In this document: positions 17,701 to 25,082 of the stretch, piece by piece
How positions within the stretch are numbered: the first letter of the stretch is position 1
Layout of the letters: the number at the start of each line of letters is the position of its first letter
NCBI RefSeq assembly: GCF_900476375.1
Contig: NZ_UPPP01000061.1
Span: 205,668 to 269,667, forward strand
DNA from: Allolucifera butyrica
Lineage (GTDB): Bacteria; Bacillota; Negativicutes; Sporomusales; UPPP01
Length of the DNA stretch: 64,000 nt
Direction: 5' to 3'
The notes under the pieces: generated by a model
Databases searched by the model: none
The model's input: the letters and a program-made list of their open reading frames with translations, nothing else
What the model was told of the DNA's origin: nothing
Position numbers and translations under genes: made by a program

Positions 17701-17971
17701 TTGGATCACCTCCGGCGGCCAAGGCTCCCAATTTAATCGGGGCTGTTGGCGGCCGAAACGTAGGCAAACCGATTTCGGCTACCGGTTTGCCGGTAATTCT
17801 GGCTATTTCCTGCGCAATTAGCGGTGTGCAGGTTCTGCCCTGGCAAGGCCCCATGCCGGAGCGGCAGAAACGTTTTATTTCTTCAATCGTATGATATCCC
17901 TGCCGGATCGCTTCCCGGATTTCCCGTAAGGTTACATCCTCACACCGGCATATGATTGTATCGTCCTTCAT
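17690..17971 (-). CDS. BFD-like [2Fe-2S] subunit of the flavin complex
   Basis: A 93-residue protein with the bacterioferredoxin-associated-ferredoxin type motif CRCEDVTLREIREAI...CRSGMGPCQGRTC, four Cys as CxC and CxxxxC, expected to bind one [2Fe-2S] cluster. In OoxA/HcnB and archaeal proline dehydrogenases this domain is often fused to the C-terminus of the large FAD subunit; here it is a separate protein. The start MKDDTII overlaps the previous gene's stop by ATGA and is preceded by GGAGG. Confidence 0.85.
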   Translation of the reverse strand: MKDDTIICRCEDVTLREIREAIRQGYHTIEEIKRFCRSGMGPCQGRTCTPLIAQEIARITGKPVAEIGLPTFRPPTAPIKLGALAAGGDPSDQ

Positions 17972-18462
17972 GCTTCCATTACCTCCCCGGGCCGTATATG
18001 ACGAACCTCCATGACCGATTCTTTGGGCACCGCCAGCCAAATAACGGCAGTTTTGTTCCGGTTTTCCTGCACTTTAAGGACTCGGGCCGTTCCGGCAGCC
18101 TGTCCGGTGCGGTTTAACGCAGTTACTTTATCCCCGGCGCCGGGCAATGGGAGAAATTCATACGGGATTTTTAACAATGCTTCGTCGGGAGAATAGCTGT
18201 AATCCACAACAACGATAGACAATCCGGGGCAAACGGTCAAACAAATGCCGCAACCGTTACATAGGCTGTCATTTACTTTCGGACAGTCATTGATGTCGGT
18301 AAAAGGCTTTATGGCTCCCCGCGGACAAGCGTCGGCACAAGGATTGCACGGGATGTTCTGAAAACATTCAAATATGGCCACCGGCCCTTTGGCCAGCCTC
18401 TCCGGCGATGGGAGTACGCTGCGCACTTGCTCGCCGTTGGGCAAGCCCACCTGATTCGACAC
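17968..18462 (-). CDS. 4Fe-4S ferredoxin-type subunit of the flavin complex
   Basis: A 164-residue protein with two Cys-rich motifs in residues 35-90: CNPCADACP and CNGCGICLTVCP plus an intervening Cys, fitting one or two [4Fe-4S] clusters. The C-terminal 75 residues are non-cysteine and beta-rich (LPLPGAGDKVTALNRTGQ), suggesting an interaction domain. It starts at GTG directly after the stop of the large FAD subunit and overlaps the BFD-like gene by four bases. A 4Fe-4S subunit is not part of the HcnABC or Oox enzymes and suggests that electrons are passed to a low-potential carrier or membrane partner. Confidence 0.8.
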   Translation of the reverse strand: MSNQVGLPNGEQVRSVLPSPERLAKGPVAIFECFQNIPCNPCADACPRGAIKPFTDINDCPKVNDSLCNGCGICLTVCPGLSIVVVDYSYSPDEALLKIPYEFLPLPGAGDKVTALNRTGQAAGTARVLKVQENRNKTAVIWLAVPKESVMEVRHIRPGEVMEA

Positions 18463-19551
18463 TTAAATCACCTCTTCCAATGTAACCTTCGCCAGCCCAG
18501 ACCGGATCTTGGCGCTCACCGGCCCGGCCCTCAATCCGGTTAACTGTTCTATGGCTTGATGATATTCTTCCGCCAAACTATGCGTTTGATAGCCTAAAGC
18601 AAACGCCGCGGAAAGTCCCGCCACCTTGCCCTCCACCATTGCCGCCGAAGCTTCTTCAATGCCGGCTACATCTCCGGCCACATAAATATCCCGGTTGGTA
18701 GTCATCAGATTATGATTCCGCCACGGCACATGGCCGCCCAGTTCCGGCACATATTGCATCTTGCAGCCGGCCTGCCATAACAACTCGGCAAGAGGTGTCA
18801 AACCAACGGCCAGACACAAACCGTCTACCGCAATTTCTTTTTCCGTACCGGCAACGGGCTGCCATTTCGCATCCAGCTGCTGAAGGGTCACGCTTGCCAA
18901 GGCCGGATATCCATGGGCGCATTGCACGGTATGCGAAGTATAAATAGGTACCCCCGCCCGCTGCACTTTGGCGGCATGAACCCAATACCCGCCAATCTGC
19001 GGCGCCGCTTCCACAATTCCCGCTACCTCCACGCCGGCCTGCAATAATTGGTATGCAACGATCAGTCCGATATTGCCGGCTCCCACCATCAACATCCGTT
19101 TTCCCGGCGCTACGCCATACAGGTTCATTAAGGTTTGTACCGCGCCGGCACCGTAAATTCCCGGCAAGTCATTGTTGGGAAAGGACAGGCTTTTTTCCGC
19201 CGCTCCGGCGGCTATAATTACTTTTCGCGGTTTCACGGTAACAAACCGGCCCTCATGCTGCACCGTCAGAACGCCGTCGGCATAATATCCCAAGGCGGCG
19301 GCATTTTGCCAAATGGTAATGTTGGAATATCCTTTTGCTTTCCTGACTAAGCGGTGTGCTATGTCAATGCCGCGTTCGCCGGCATATTCGGCTTTGGAGC
19401 CAAAAAATTTATGCGTTTGCTTTATCAGCTGCCCGCCCAAATAACCGGACCGCTCCAGCAACAAGACTTTCGCTCCCAGGCCGGCGGCATAAGAAGCCGC
19501 CATTAAGCCGGCCGGCCCGGCACCGACTATGGCAATTTCCGTCTCCGTCAT
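18463..19551 (-). CDS. NAD(P)/FAD-dependent oxidoreductase, OoxA/HcnB-like subunit
   Basis: A 362-residue pyridine-nucleotide-disulfide-reductase-fold protein. The FAD motif IAIVGAGPAGLMAASYAAG opens it; a second dinucleotide motif MLMVGAGNIGLIVAYQLLQAGV lies near residue 155, and DIYVAGDVAGIEEASAAMVEG is the FAD/NAD closing motif. It resembles the large subunit of octopine oxidase, HcnB and archaeal proline dehydrogenase. The C-terminal [2Fe-2S] domain usual in those proteins is absent and is encoded separately. It overlaps the preceding small [2Fe-2S] gene by four bases. Confidence 0.85.
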   Translation of the reverse strand: MTETEIAIVGAGPAGLMAASYAAGLGAKVLLLERSGYLGGQLIKQTHKFFGSKAEYAGERGIDIAHRLVRKAKGYSNITIWQNAAALGYYADGVLTVQHEGRFVTVKPRKVIIAAGAAEKSLSFPNNDLPGIYGAGAVQTLMNLYGVAPGKRMLMVGAGNIGLIVAYQLLQAGVEVAGIVEAAPQIGGYWVHAAKVQRAGVPIYTSHTVQCAHGYPALASVTLQQLDAKWQPVAGTEKEIAVDGLCLAVGLTPLAELLWQAGCKMQYVPELGGHVPWRNHNLMTTNRDIYVAGDVAGIEEASAAMVEGKVAGLSAAFALGYQTHSLAEEYHQAIEQLTGLRAGPVSAKIRSGLAKVTLEEVI

Positions 19552-19853
19552 ACCAGTTTTCCCTTCCCTTCCTGGGTTTGAATCTTCATGCCGGCGCGTA
19601 AAGGCTCGACACAGATCCGGACATTGGGCACGCCGTCAACTGTCATCAAACAGGATGAACAGTTGCCAATGGCGCAAAATAACCCGCGGGGACGCCCCAG
19701 GCGGTGGCTATGGCGCAGTACTTTAATTCCGGCATCATGGAGGGCGGCTATGATGGGTTCGCCCGGAACCCCCTCCAGCTCTTGGTCATTGAACAGAAAC
19801 CGGACTTTTTCTTGTTTATCGAACTGTAATATTGGATGGTTTTGTATTCGCAT
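19548..19853 (-). CDS. HcnA-like [2Fe-2S] subunit
   Basis: A 101-residue ferredoxin-like protein with the plant-type arrangement CAIGNCSSCLMTVDGVPNVRIC for one [2Fe-2S] cluster (Fer2_4, HcnA/SoxA N-terminal type). It includes the DGVP turn and VRFLFNDQELEGVPGEPIIAAL start of the fold. First gene of the dehydrogenase operon, immediately after the sigma-54 promoter. ATG at 19853 is chosen; GGGAGGTG lies 9 bases upstream. Confidence 0.85.
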   Translation of the reverse strand: MRIQNHPILQFDKQEKVRFLFNDQELEGVPGEPIIAALHDAGIKVLRHSHRLGRPRGLFCAIGNCSSCLMTVDGVPNVRICVEPLRAGMKIQTQEGKGKLV

Positions 19854-19882
19854 TCCCAATGCACCTCCCATCCTAAAATATA

Positions 19883-19898
19883 AGCAATAATCGTGCCA
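19883..19898 (-). promoter_or_regulatory. Sigma-54 (-24/-12) promoter of the dehydrogenase operon
   Basis: On the minus strand: TTGGCACG-N4-TTGCT, a perfect match to the -24 (GG) and -12 (GC) elements. Transcription should start near 19872, some 18 bases before the first gene. The adjacent sigma-54 activator gene supports it. Confidence 0.92.
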
Positions 19899-19901
19899 AT
19901 G

Positions 19902-19927
19902 AAAAAAAGCAGGGTATCTACCTGCTT
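19902..19927 (-). terminator. Terminator between the activator and the sigma-54 promoter
   Basis: AAGCAGG pairs with CCTGCTT (19907-19913 with 19921-19927), followed by seven T on the minus strand. The T run ends 4 bases before the -24 element, separating regulator and operon transcripts. Confidence 0.85.
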
Positions 19928-19958
19928 AAAATGAATGCAACGATATTTCTTTACCCAT

Positions 19959-20000
19959 ATTACCGTCAGTTTTTTGACGCTACCGTCAAATTTCCGTCGC
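19959..20000. promoter_or_regulatory. Probable activator-binding sites (upstream activating sequence)
   Basis: The palindrome TTTGACG-GTAG-CGTCAAA (19973-19990) is flanked by further half sites TGACGGTAA (19959-19968) and GACGGAAA (19992-19999). The group is centred about 85 bases upstream of the -24 element, the usual distance for an enhancer-binding protein, and overlaps the end of the activator gene. Confidence 0.7.
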
Positions 20001-21705
20001 TGATTTGTAATTGTTGCATTTTATAATACAAAGTACTGCGGGGAATGCCCAGTTTTTTAGCTGCCAGCGATTTATTATACTGCACCTCTGTCAATATCCG
20101 CTCAATCAGCTCTTTTTCCATCATCGCCGTCATGGCCGTGAGACCGGTAGTTTGCAGTTGTTTGCCGTCCCTCTGCGGCAGACGGACGACGGTTAAAGCC
20201 GACGGCAAATAAACCGGTTTAAGAACGTCCCCCTCCGCCAATACGGTCAGCCGCTCTAATACATTATACAGTTCGCGCACATTTCCCGGCCAGTCATAAT
20301 CCAGAAAAGCCGTCATAACCGCCGGTTCCACCCGCATAATTTTTTTTCCATGCATTGCTCCGAAATGGCCCAATCCCCGGTGCACCAATTCCGGAATATC
20401 CTCCCGCCGTTCCCGCAGCGGCGGCAATACAATGCTGACTACATTGAGCCGGTAATAAAGGTCGTCGCGAAATTCCCGCGCTGCAATCATTTCTTCCAGA
20501 TTACGGTGGGTTGCGGCAATGATTCTCACATTGACCCGGATGGGTTTATCGCCGCCGATATGATAAAAACGGTTGTCCTGCAGCACCCGCAACAATTTTA
20601 CCTGCATTTCCTTCGGCAACTCGCCAATTTCATCTAAGAACAAGGTTCCCCCGTCGGCTACTTCGAATAATCCCGCTTTCCCTTTCCGGTCCGCACCGGT
20701 AAACGCTCCCGGACGATAGCCGAACAATTCACTCTCGAACAAATTAGCCGGAATGGCGCCGCAATTAATTTCCACGAATTTCCCCGTACGCCGGCTGGCG
20801 GCATGAATAGCCCGGGCAAATACTTCCTTACCGGTGCCGCTCTCACCGCGCAGCAGGATCGGAACGTTGGCTGCGGCTACTTTTCTGGCTATGTCGACCG
20901 CGCTGATAATTAACGGATTGTGCCCGCAAACGGCGGCAAATGCATCCGGTTGAGCATTCATCTTATCAATCTCTTCTTTTAATGATTTCACTTCCTGATT
21001 GGTGCGGGAAAGTTCCTGATTGAGCTGCACCACATCGGTAATATCCCGTTCCGATGAAACGGCCCCGGCCGTAATCCCCGCAAAAGAAATCGGCATAGCA
21101 TTAATTAATACATGGGTGCCGGCACGCGGCCGGTGATATTTTGCTTTGACCGTCCGGCCATCCTGAATAACCCGGGTTACCCACAAGTTGGAAAAAAATT
21201 TTTCAATCGGCGCGCCAACAATCTCGCCGGCCCGAATACCGTACAGCTGCTCCGCGCATTCATTCCAGGCTATGACTTGCTTCCGTCCGTCAATCAGGCA
21301 TACCGCCTCACCCACCGTGTCCAAAACAGCCTGCATCCTGAGTTGCAGTTCCCGGAAACGCAACTGCAGCTGCCGGGCAAATATCTTGCCGGTATGTAAC
21401 GCCACCGCTTTCCGTCCGTTATAAATCAGGATCTCTTTTTCCATTAACAAGTCAAAAACAGGCTCCACTTTCCGGTTCAAAAAACTTTCCTCGTAAATTT
21501 CCAAGGGATAGCGGGCCATTTCGCCGGCACATTCCCCCGCCCGTTCTTCGCCGGGCATAATATAGCCCCAATTGGCGGCATTCTTTACAATCAGTACCTT
21601 AGCGCCTGCTTTGACCAGCAACTCTTTTACATTCGGCCGGGGCATCCCGGCGGGAACCACTTCAACATCAAATACAACCACATCCTTGACGGTCAGTTCC
21701 TGCAT
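19966..21705 (-). CDS. Sigma-54-dependent transcriptional activator with PAS domain
   Basis: About 579 residues. An N-terminal sensory region of about 115 residues has no family I can name with certainty (it recalls the leading domain of PrdR-type regulators). It is followed by a PAS domain (about 120-225), a coiled linker, and the sigma-54 AAA+ domain with Walker A GESGTGKE, the sigma-54 contact loop as GAFTGA in [13 protein letters not shown], Walker [13 protein letters not shown] and the R-finger region LYYRLNV. A Fis-type helix-turn-helix ([20 protein letters not shown]) follows. The start at 21705 has GGAGGGG upstream, which lies inside the T tract of the pgeF terminator. It almost certainly drives the promoter at 19883-19898; the inducer is probably the catabolic substrate. 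Confidence 0.92.
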   Translation of the reverse strand: MQELTVKDVVVFDVEVVPAGMPRPNVKELLVKAGAKVLIVKNAANWGYIMPGEERAGECAGEMARYPLEIYEESFLNRKVEPVFDLLMEKEILIYNGRKAVALHTGKIFARQLQLRFRELQLRMQAVLDTVGEAVCLIDGRKQVIAWNECAEQLYGIRAGEIVGAPIEKFFSNLWVTRVIQDGRTVKAKYHRPRAGTHVLINAMPISFAGITAGAVSSERDITDVVQLNQELSRTNQEVKSLKEEIDKMNAQPDAFAAVCGHNPLIISAVDIARKVAAANVPILLRGESGTGKEVFARAIHAASRRTGKFVEINCGAIPANLFESELFGYRPGAFTGADRKGKAGLFEVADGGTLFLDEIGELPKEMQVKLLRVLQDNRFYHIGGDKPIRVNVRIIAATHRNLEEMIAAREFRDDLYYRLNVVSIVLPPLRERREDIPELVHRGLGHFGAMHGKKIMRVEPAVMTAFLDYDWPGNVRELYNVLERLTVLAEGDVLKPVYLPSALTVVRLPQRDGKQLQTTGLTAMTAMMEKELIERILTEVQYNKSLAAKKLGIPRSTLYYKMQQLQISDGNLTVASKN

Positions 21706-21716
21706 AGTCTTCCCCT

Positions 21717-21757
21717 CCAAAAAAGGCGCTCTTCATCCTGTCGGATGAAAGCGCCTT
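21717..21757 (-). terminator. Terminator between pgeF and the activator gene
   Basis: A stem of about 15 bp, AAGGCGCT-TTCATCC against GGATGAA-AGCGCCTT (one bulge; 21723-21757), is followed by six T and then directly by GGAGGGG, the ribosome site of the activator. The hairpin would end pgeF transcripts and could also modulate activator expression. Confidence 0.9.
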
Positions 21758-21763
21758 TGCTAA

Positions 21764-21790
21764 TGTCAAAAATCTGACACTTTTATTATA
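21764..21790 (-). promoter_or_regulatory. Possible promoter and operator of the activator gene
   Basis: TATAAT (21785-21790, minus strand) is followed closely by the inverted repeat TGTCA-N6-TGACA (21764-21779). No good -35 is visible. The repeat could be a repressor or activator site. Confidence 0.4.
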
Positions 21791-21828
21791 ACGAACTACC
21801 TGCTTAAATTACAAGTAAAATTTCATCG

Positions 21829-22659
21829 TTATTCCATTTGCAACATGACGACTGCCCCGATCCGCCCGGTGCAGCCCTTTTCTCCCCGGTGGGAAAAGAA
21901 CAATTCCGTATTGCAGTTGGTGCAGACTTCACTAATTACAATCTGCCCGCTCGGCACGCCAATTTCTTCCAATTGCAGCCTATTCGCCTGCCACAGGTCG
22001 AGCCGCCAGCGTTCGCCGCTCGGTTCAACCAGATCACGCCAGGCGATAAAGTTTTCTTTTAGTTTACTAAGGACAACCTCATCCACTTCGTAGCAGCAGG
22101 GGCCGATTGACGGCCCGATTCCTACCAGGCAATCGGCGGCGGTGGTGGCAAAATGCCGCTGCATGGCCAAGACCGTTTTCTGGGCGATTTTGGCAACCGT
22201 TCCTTTCCACCCCGCGTGGCTGATTCCCACCGCGCGGTGAATCGGATCGACAATCAAGACGGGAACACAATCGGCAAAAAAAAGCATTAACGGCACATTC
22301 GGTGAATTGGTAATCAGGGCATCGGCTCCCTTAATGGCCCCGGCATAGTCCCGGGCTCCCCGCCCTGTTTCCCGGTCGGTAACCAGGAACACCTTGTCGC
22401 CATGGACCTGCTCGGCATTCACAACCCGCTCCGCTTCGATTTCCAGGGCCTGGCAGAACCGTTGCCGGTTCTCCCGGACGCGTTCGGCATCATCCCCAAC
22501 ATGGAGTCCCAAATTTAAAGTTGCGTACGGCGGCAAGCTGGTTCCGCCCAAGCGGGTCGAAATGCCATGGACAATTCCTTTCCGGAGTAAATGGGGAAAC
22601 ATGCCGAACCACACCCCATTGTCGGCCTGCTGTAAAAAAAACTTTTGCATTTTCAACAC
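21829..22659 (-). CDS. pgeF: Peptidoglycan editing factor PgeF (multicopper polyphenol oxidase/YfiH family)
   Basis: A 276-residue DUF152/YfiH-family protein. The conserved metal/active-site blocks are present: QVHGDKVF, PLMLFFADCVPVLIVDP (Cys), ISHAGWKGT (His) and GIGPSIGPCCYEV. The family was first called laccase-like and later shown to remove mis-incorporated amino acids from peptidoglycan precursors (PgeF) or to act on purine nucleosides. It equals Bacillus ylmD, so its normal partner downstream would be ylmE (yggS). The start may be 22650 (ATG) or the GTG/TTG just before it. Confidence 0.9.
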   Translation of the reverse strand: MLKMQKFFLQQADNGVWFGMFPHLLRKGIVHGISTRLGGTSLPPYATLNLGLHVGDDAERVRENRQRFCQALEIEAERVVNAEQVHGDKVFLVTDRETGRGARDYAGAIKGADALITNSPNVPLMLFFADCVPVLIVDPIHRAVGISHAGWKGTVAKIAQKTVLAMQRHFATTAADCLVGIGPSIGPCCYEVDEVVLSKLKENFIAWRDLVEPSGERWRLDLWQANRLQLEEIGVPSGQIVISEVCTNCNTELFFSHRGEKGCTGRIGAVVMLQME

Positions 22660-22675
22660 TCTTTCTTAGAATTTT

Positions 22676-24451
22676 TTATTCATCGCTGCATACCCCGCAG
22701 CGTTTGCATCCGGCCTGGCAGGGCGCCGTCGCCTCTTCCCGCCCGGCCCGCGCCAGCTCCTGCTGCAAATAGTCAGGAGACAATCCCATATTCAGCAAAC
22801 TCCAGGGCAATGTCTCATCGGTTTTCCGTTCCCGGTACAAGTAAAACGATTCCTCCAGCCCCTGCTCTTTCATGGCCGCCTTGAACCCTTTGCTGCCGCC
22901 TTTTTGCTGCGCCGACAGCAAAACAGCGGACAAACGCCGGTCGCCCCGGGCCAGAACACCCTGAATATATGCTTCCCTGGGTGATTCCACAAGAATTTCA
23001 ATTCCTTTTAAGGAGCGGCATTGCTTTTGAATTGTCCGCAATCTGGCTTCCACGACATCCAGCGGAGCCATGGGCACCCATTGAAAGGGGGTAAACGGTT
23101 TAGGAATAAACGGGTTAATACTCAGCGTTAGCCTTCCTTTGCTGCCTAGCTGCTCCATATATTTTTTTACCCGGTCCGCCATAGCAATAATCGCTGCCAC
23201 GTCTTCCTCCTCTTCGAACGGTAGTCCAACCATAATATAGAACCGGACATTGGGAATGCCGGCGTGAATTGCCAGAGAAACGGCATCATACAGTTGCCTG
23301 TCGGACAGGCCCTTGTTAATAATCCGGCGCATTCGCTCACTGCCTGCCTCGGGCGCCAGGGTGACTGTTTTTTGCCCGCTGGCGGCCAACGCCTTAACCA
23401 GCGGTTCGGTCAGAGAATCGGCCCGCAAGGAAGCAACGGACATTTTCATATCCTGCTCCAAAATGAAGCGGCATAATGTGTCAATGTCCGGATAATCGGA
23501 TATGGCCGCTCCCATCAGCCCGACCTTTCCCTTGAAACGTTTGGCTTCCCGCACGGCGGTCATAACCTTGTCAAGCGAACGGACGCGGGGCCGGCGGAAG
23601 CAGTAGCCGGCCATACAAAACCGGCAGTGCCGGCCGCAGCCGCGCGCTAATTCGACTAAATACATATCCTTAAATTCCGTGTGTTCAGTACTAACCACAG
23701 TTTGTGCCGGATAGGCGTCAATCTTCTTCACCCACCGCCGGTTAATTTTCGCCGGTACTTCACTCTGCAAATGAAACTGACGGATTCTTCCCTCCGGGTC
23801 ATATTCGGGCTGGTAAAACCGAGGCACATATACGCCGTCAATTTGGGCCAGATTGCGCAGAATTTGCTCCCGTGATAATGCCTGACTACGTCCTTGATAA
23901 TACTGGTCCAACAGTTCTTGAATTACTTCTTCCCCTTCCCCGATAATGCACATATCGACAAAATCGGCAACCGGCTCCGGATTAAATGTTGCACAAGGGC
24001 CGCCGATAATAACCAATGGATCTTTATCCTCCCGCTCTGCGGCCAACAGGGGAACTTTTCCCTGCATAAGTATGTCAAGCATATGAAAGTAATCCATCTC
24101 AAAGGATATGGCAAATCCGATCAGGGGAAATTCATACAGCGGGCGCTGCGTCTCCAGACTTAGTAATGGCGTATTCGTGCGGATATATTCCTGCCTCATT
24201 CTGGCGTCCGGTAAGAAAAACCGTTCGCAGGCCGTATCTCCTCGCAAGTTCACTTGCTGATAAATTATATGAAATCCTAAATTGGACATCCCTACATGAT
24301 AAGTATTGGGATAGACCAAAGCAAAGCCGTGCCTCGACCCGGGGGCATATACCATAGCCCCCTGCTCTTGGGCCAATATCTGCTGTTGCTGCTCTTTTAA
24401 AAACCAGGACAAAATCATCACTCCAAATTGGTTTCTTCCTAAACTAGGCAT
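22676..24451 (-). CDS. B12-binding-type radical SAM protein (TIGR03960 family)
   Basis: About 591 residues. The N-terminal half matches the TIGR03960 radical SAM group: a cobalamin-binding-like Rossmann domain (GFALVYPNTYHVGMSNLGF, IIGGPCATFNPEPVADF, IIGEGEEVIQELL), then the radical SAM core with CGRHCRFC (about residues 279-286) and the FMIVGLPFEEEEDV strand. It ends in a Cys cluster CQAGCKRCGVC, a possible auxiliary site. In many Firmicutes a TIGR03936 domain is fused or adjacent, often near rng and rplU; that is not the case here. The substrate is unknown. Several starts are possible (24451, or a TTG near 24411 with GGAG upstream). Confidence 0.85.
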   Translation of the reverse strand: MPSLGRNQFGVMILSWFLKEQQQQILAQEQGAMVYAPGSRHGFALVYPNTYHVGMSNLGFHIIYQQVNLRGDTACERFFLPDARMRQEYIRTNTPLLSLETQRPLYEFPLIGFAISFEMDYFHMLDILMQGKVPLLAAEREDKDPLVIIGGPCATFNPEPVADFVDMCIIGEGEEVIQELLDQYYQGRSQALSREQILRNLAQIDGVYVPRFYQPEYDPEGRIRQFHLQSEVPAKINRRWVKKIDAYPAQTVVSTEHTEFKDMYLVELARGCGRHCRFCMAGYCFRRPRVRSLDKVMTAVREAKRFKGKVGLMGAAISDYPDIDTLCRFILEQDMKMSVASLRADSLTEPLVKALAASGQKTVTLAPEAGSERMRRIINKGLSDRQLYDAVSLAIHAGIPNVRFYIMVGLPFEEEEDVAAIIAMADRVKKYMEQLGSKGRLTLSINPFIPKPFTPFQWVPMAPLDVVEARLRTIQKQCRSLKGIEILVESPREAYIQGVLARGDRRLSAVLLSAQQKGGSKGFKAAMKEQGLEESFYLYRERKTDETLPWSLLNMGLSPDYLQQELARAGREEATAPCQAGCKRCGVCSDE

Positions 24452-24485
24452 TTGACTCCGGTTATAGCTTTTCCTTCCTTAATAT

Positions 24486-24516
24486 AAAAAAAACAGCTCA
24501 CGCACCCACGTGAGCT
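24486..24516 (-). terminator. Terminator after nrdG
   Basis: AGCTCACG (24495-24502) pairs with CGTGAGCT (24509-24516), followed by G and eight T on the minus strand. Confidence 0.9.
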
Positions 24517-24538
24517 TAATAAAATTAACTATAAGCTT

Positions 24539-25063
24539 TCAGGCCAGGCGAACTGCGGCAGGATCCTGCCAGAGAAGCACCTTGTTTTGCGCCAGAGAAC
24601 GCGGCACATCAATCAGCCGTTGGTTGGCCGACCCGCGGAAAGCCAGCCGCAAGTCCCGCCGTTCCTCTTGATACGGTCCATCCACCAGAAGATCCGTATG
24701 CTGCAGCAAATCCAAAATCCCTTTGCGCCGTAAACTCATGGTTAGTAATTTCTCGAATACAAACCCCGTATATGTTACAACATCGTAGTTAACCCGTTTC
24801 ACTTGCGCCGCGATCTGCGCCAGCGGTTCGGCCTGGAGAAACGGTTCCCCGCCGGAAAATGTAATGCCGCGAATTAATCTTGCCCCACGAAGCTGGGAAA
24901 GAATCTCACTGGTATCTATTAGGGTTCCTCCGGCAGGATCGTGGGTTTGCGGATTATGGCACCCCCGGCAGTGATGTGGACATCCCTGGGTAAAAACAAC
25001 CACTCTGAGACCGGGTCCGTCAACAATGCTTTCTTTGGTGATTCCAGCAATCCTCAAATTCAT
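24539..25063 (-). CDS. nrdG: Anaerobic ribonucleotide reductase activating protein
   Basis: A 174-residue radical SAM activase that installs the glycyl radical on NrdD. The cluster motif is CPHHCRGC, and GGEPFLQAEPL is the SAM-binding GGE block. 19 bases separate it from nrdD upstream; the pair is co-transcribed with nrdR. Confidence 0.95.
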   Translation of the reverse strand: MNLRIAGITKESIVDGPGLRVVVFTQGCPHHCRGCHNPQTHDPAGGTLIDTSEILSQLRGARLIRGITFSGGEPFLQAEPLAQIAAQVKRVNYDVVTYTGFVFEKLLTMSLRRKGILDLLQHTDLLVDGPYQEERRDLRLAFRGSANQRLIDVPRSLAQNKVLLWQDPAAVRLA

Positions 25064-25082
25064 CGGTATCCCTTCTCCGTCA

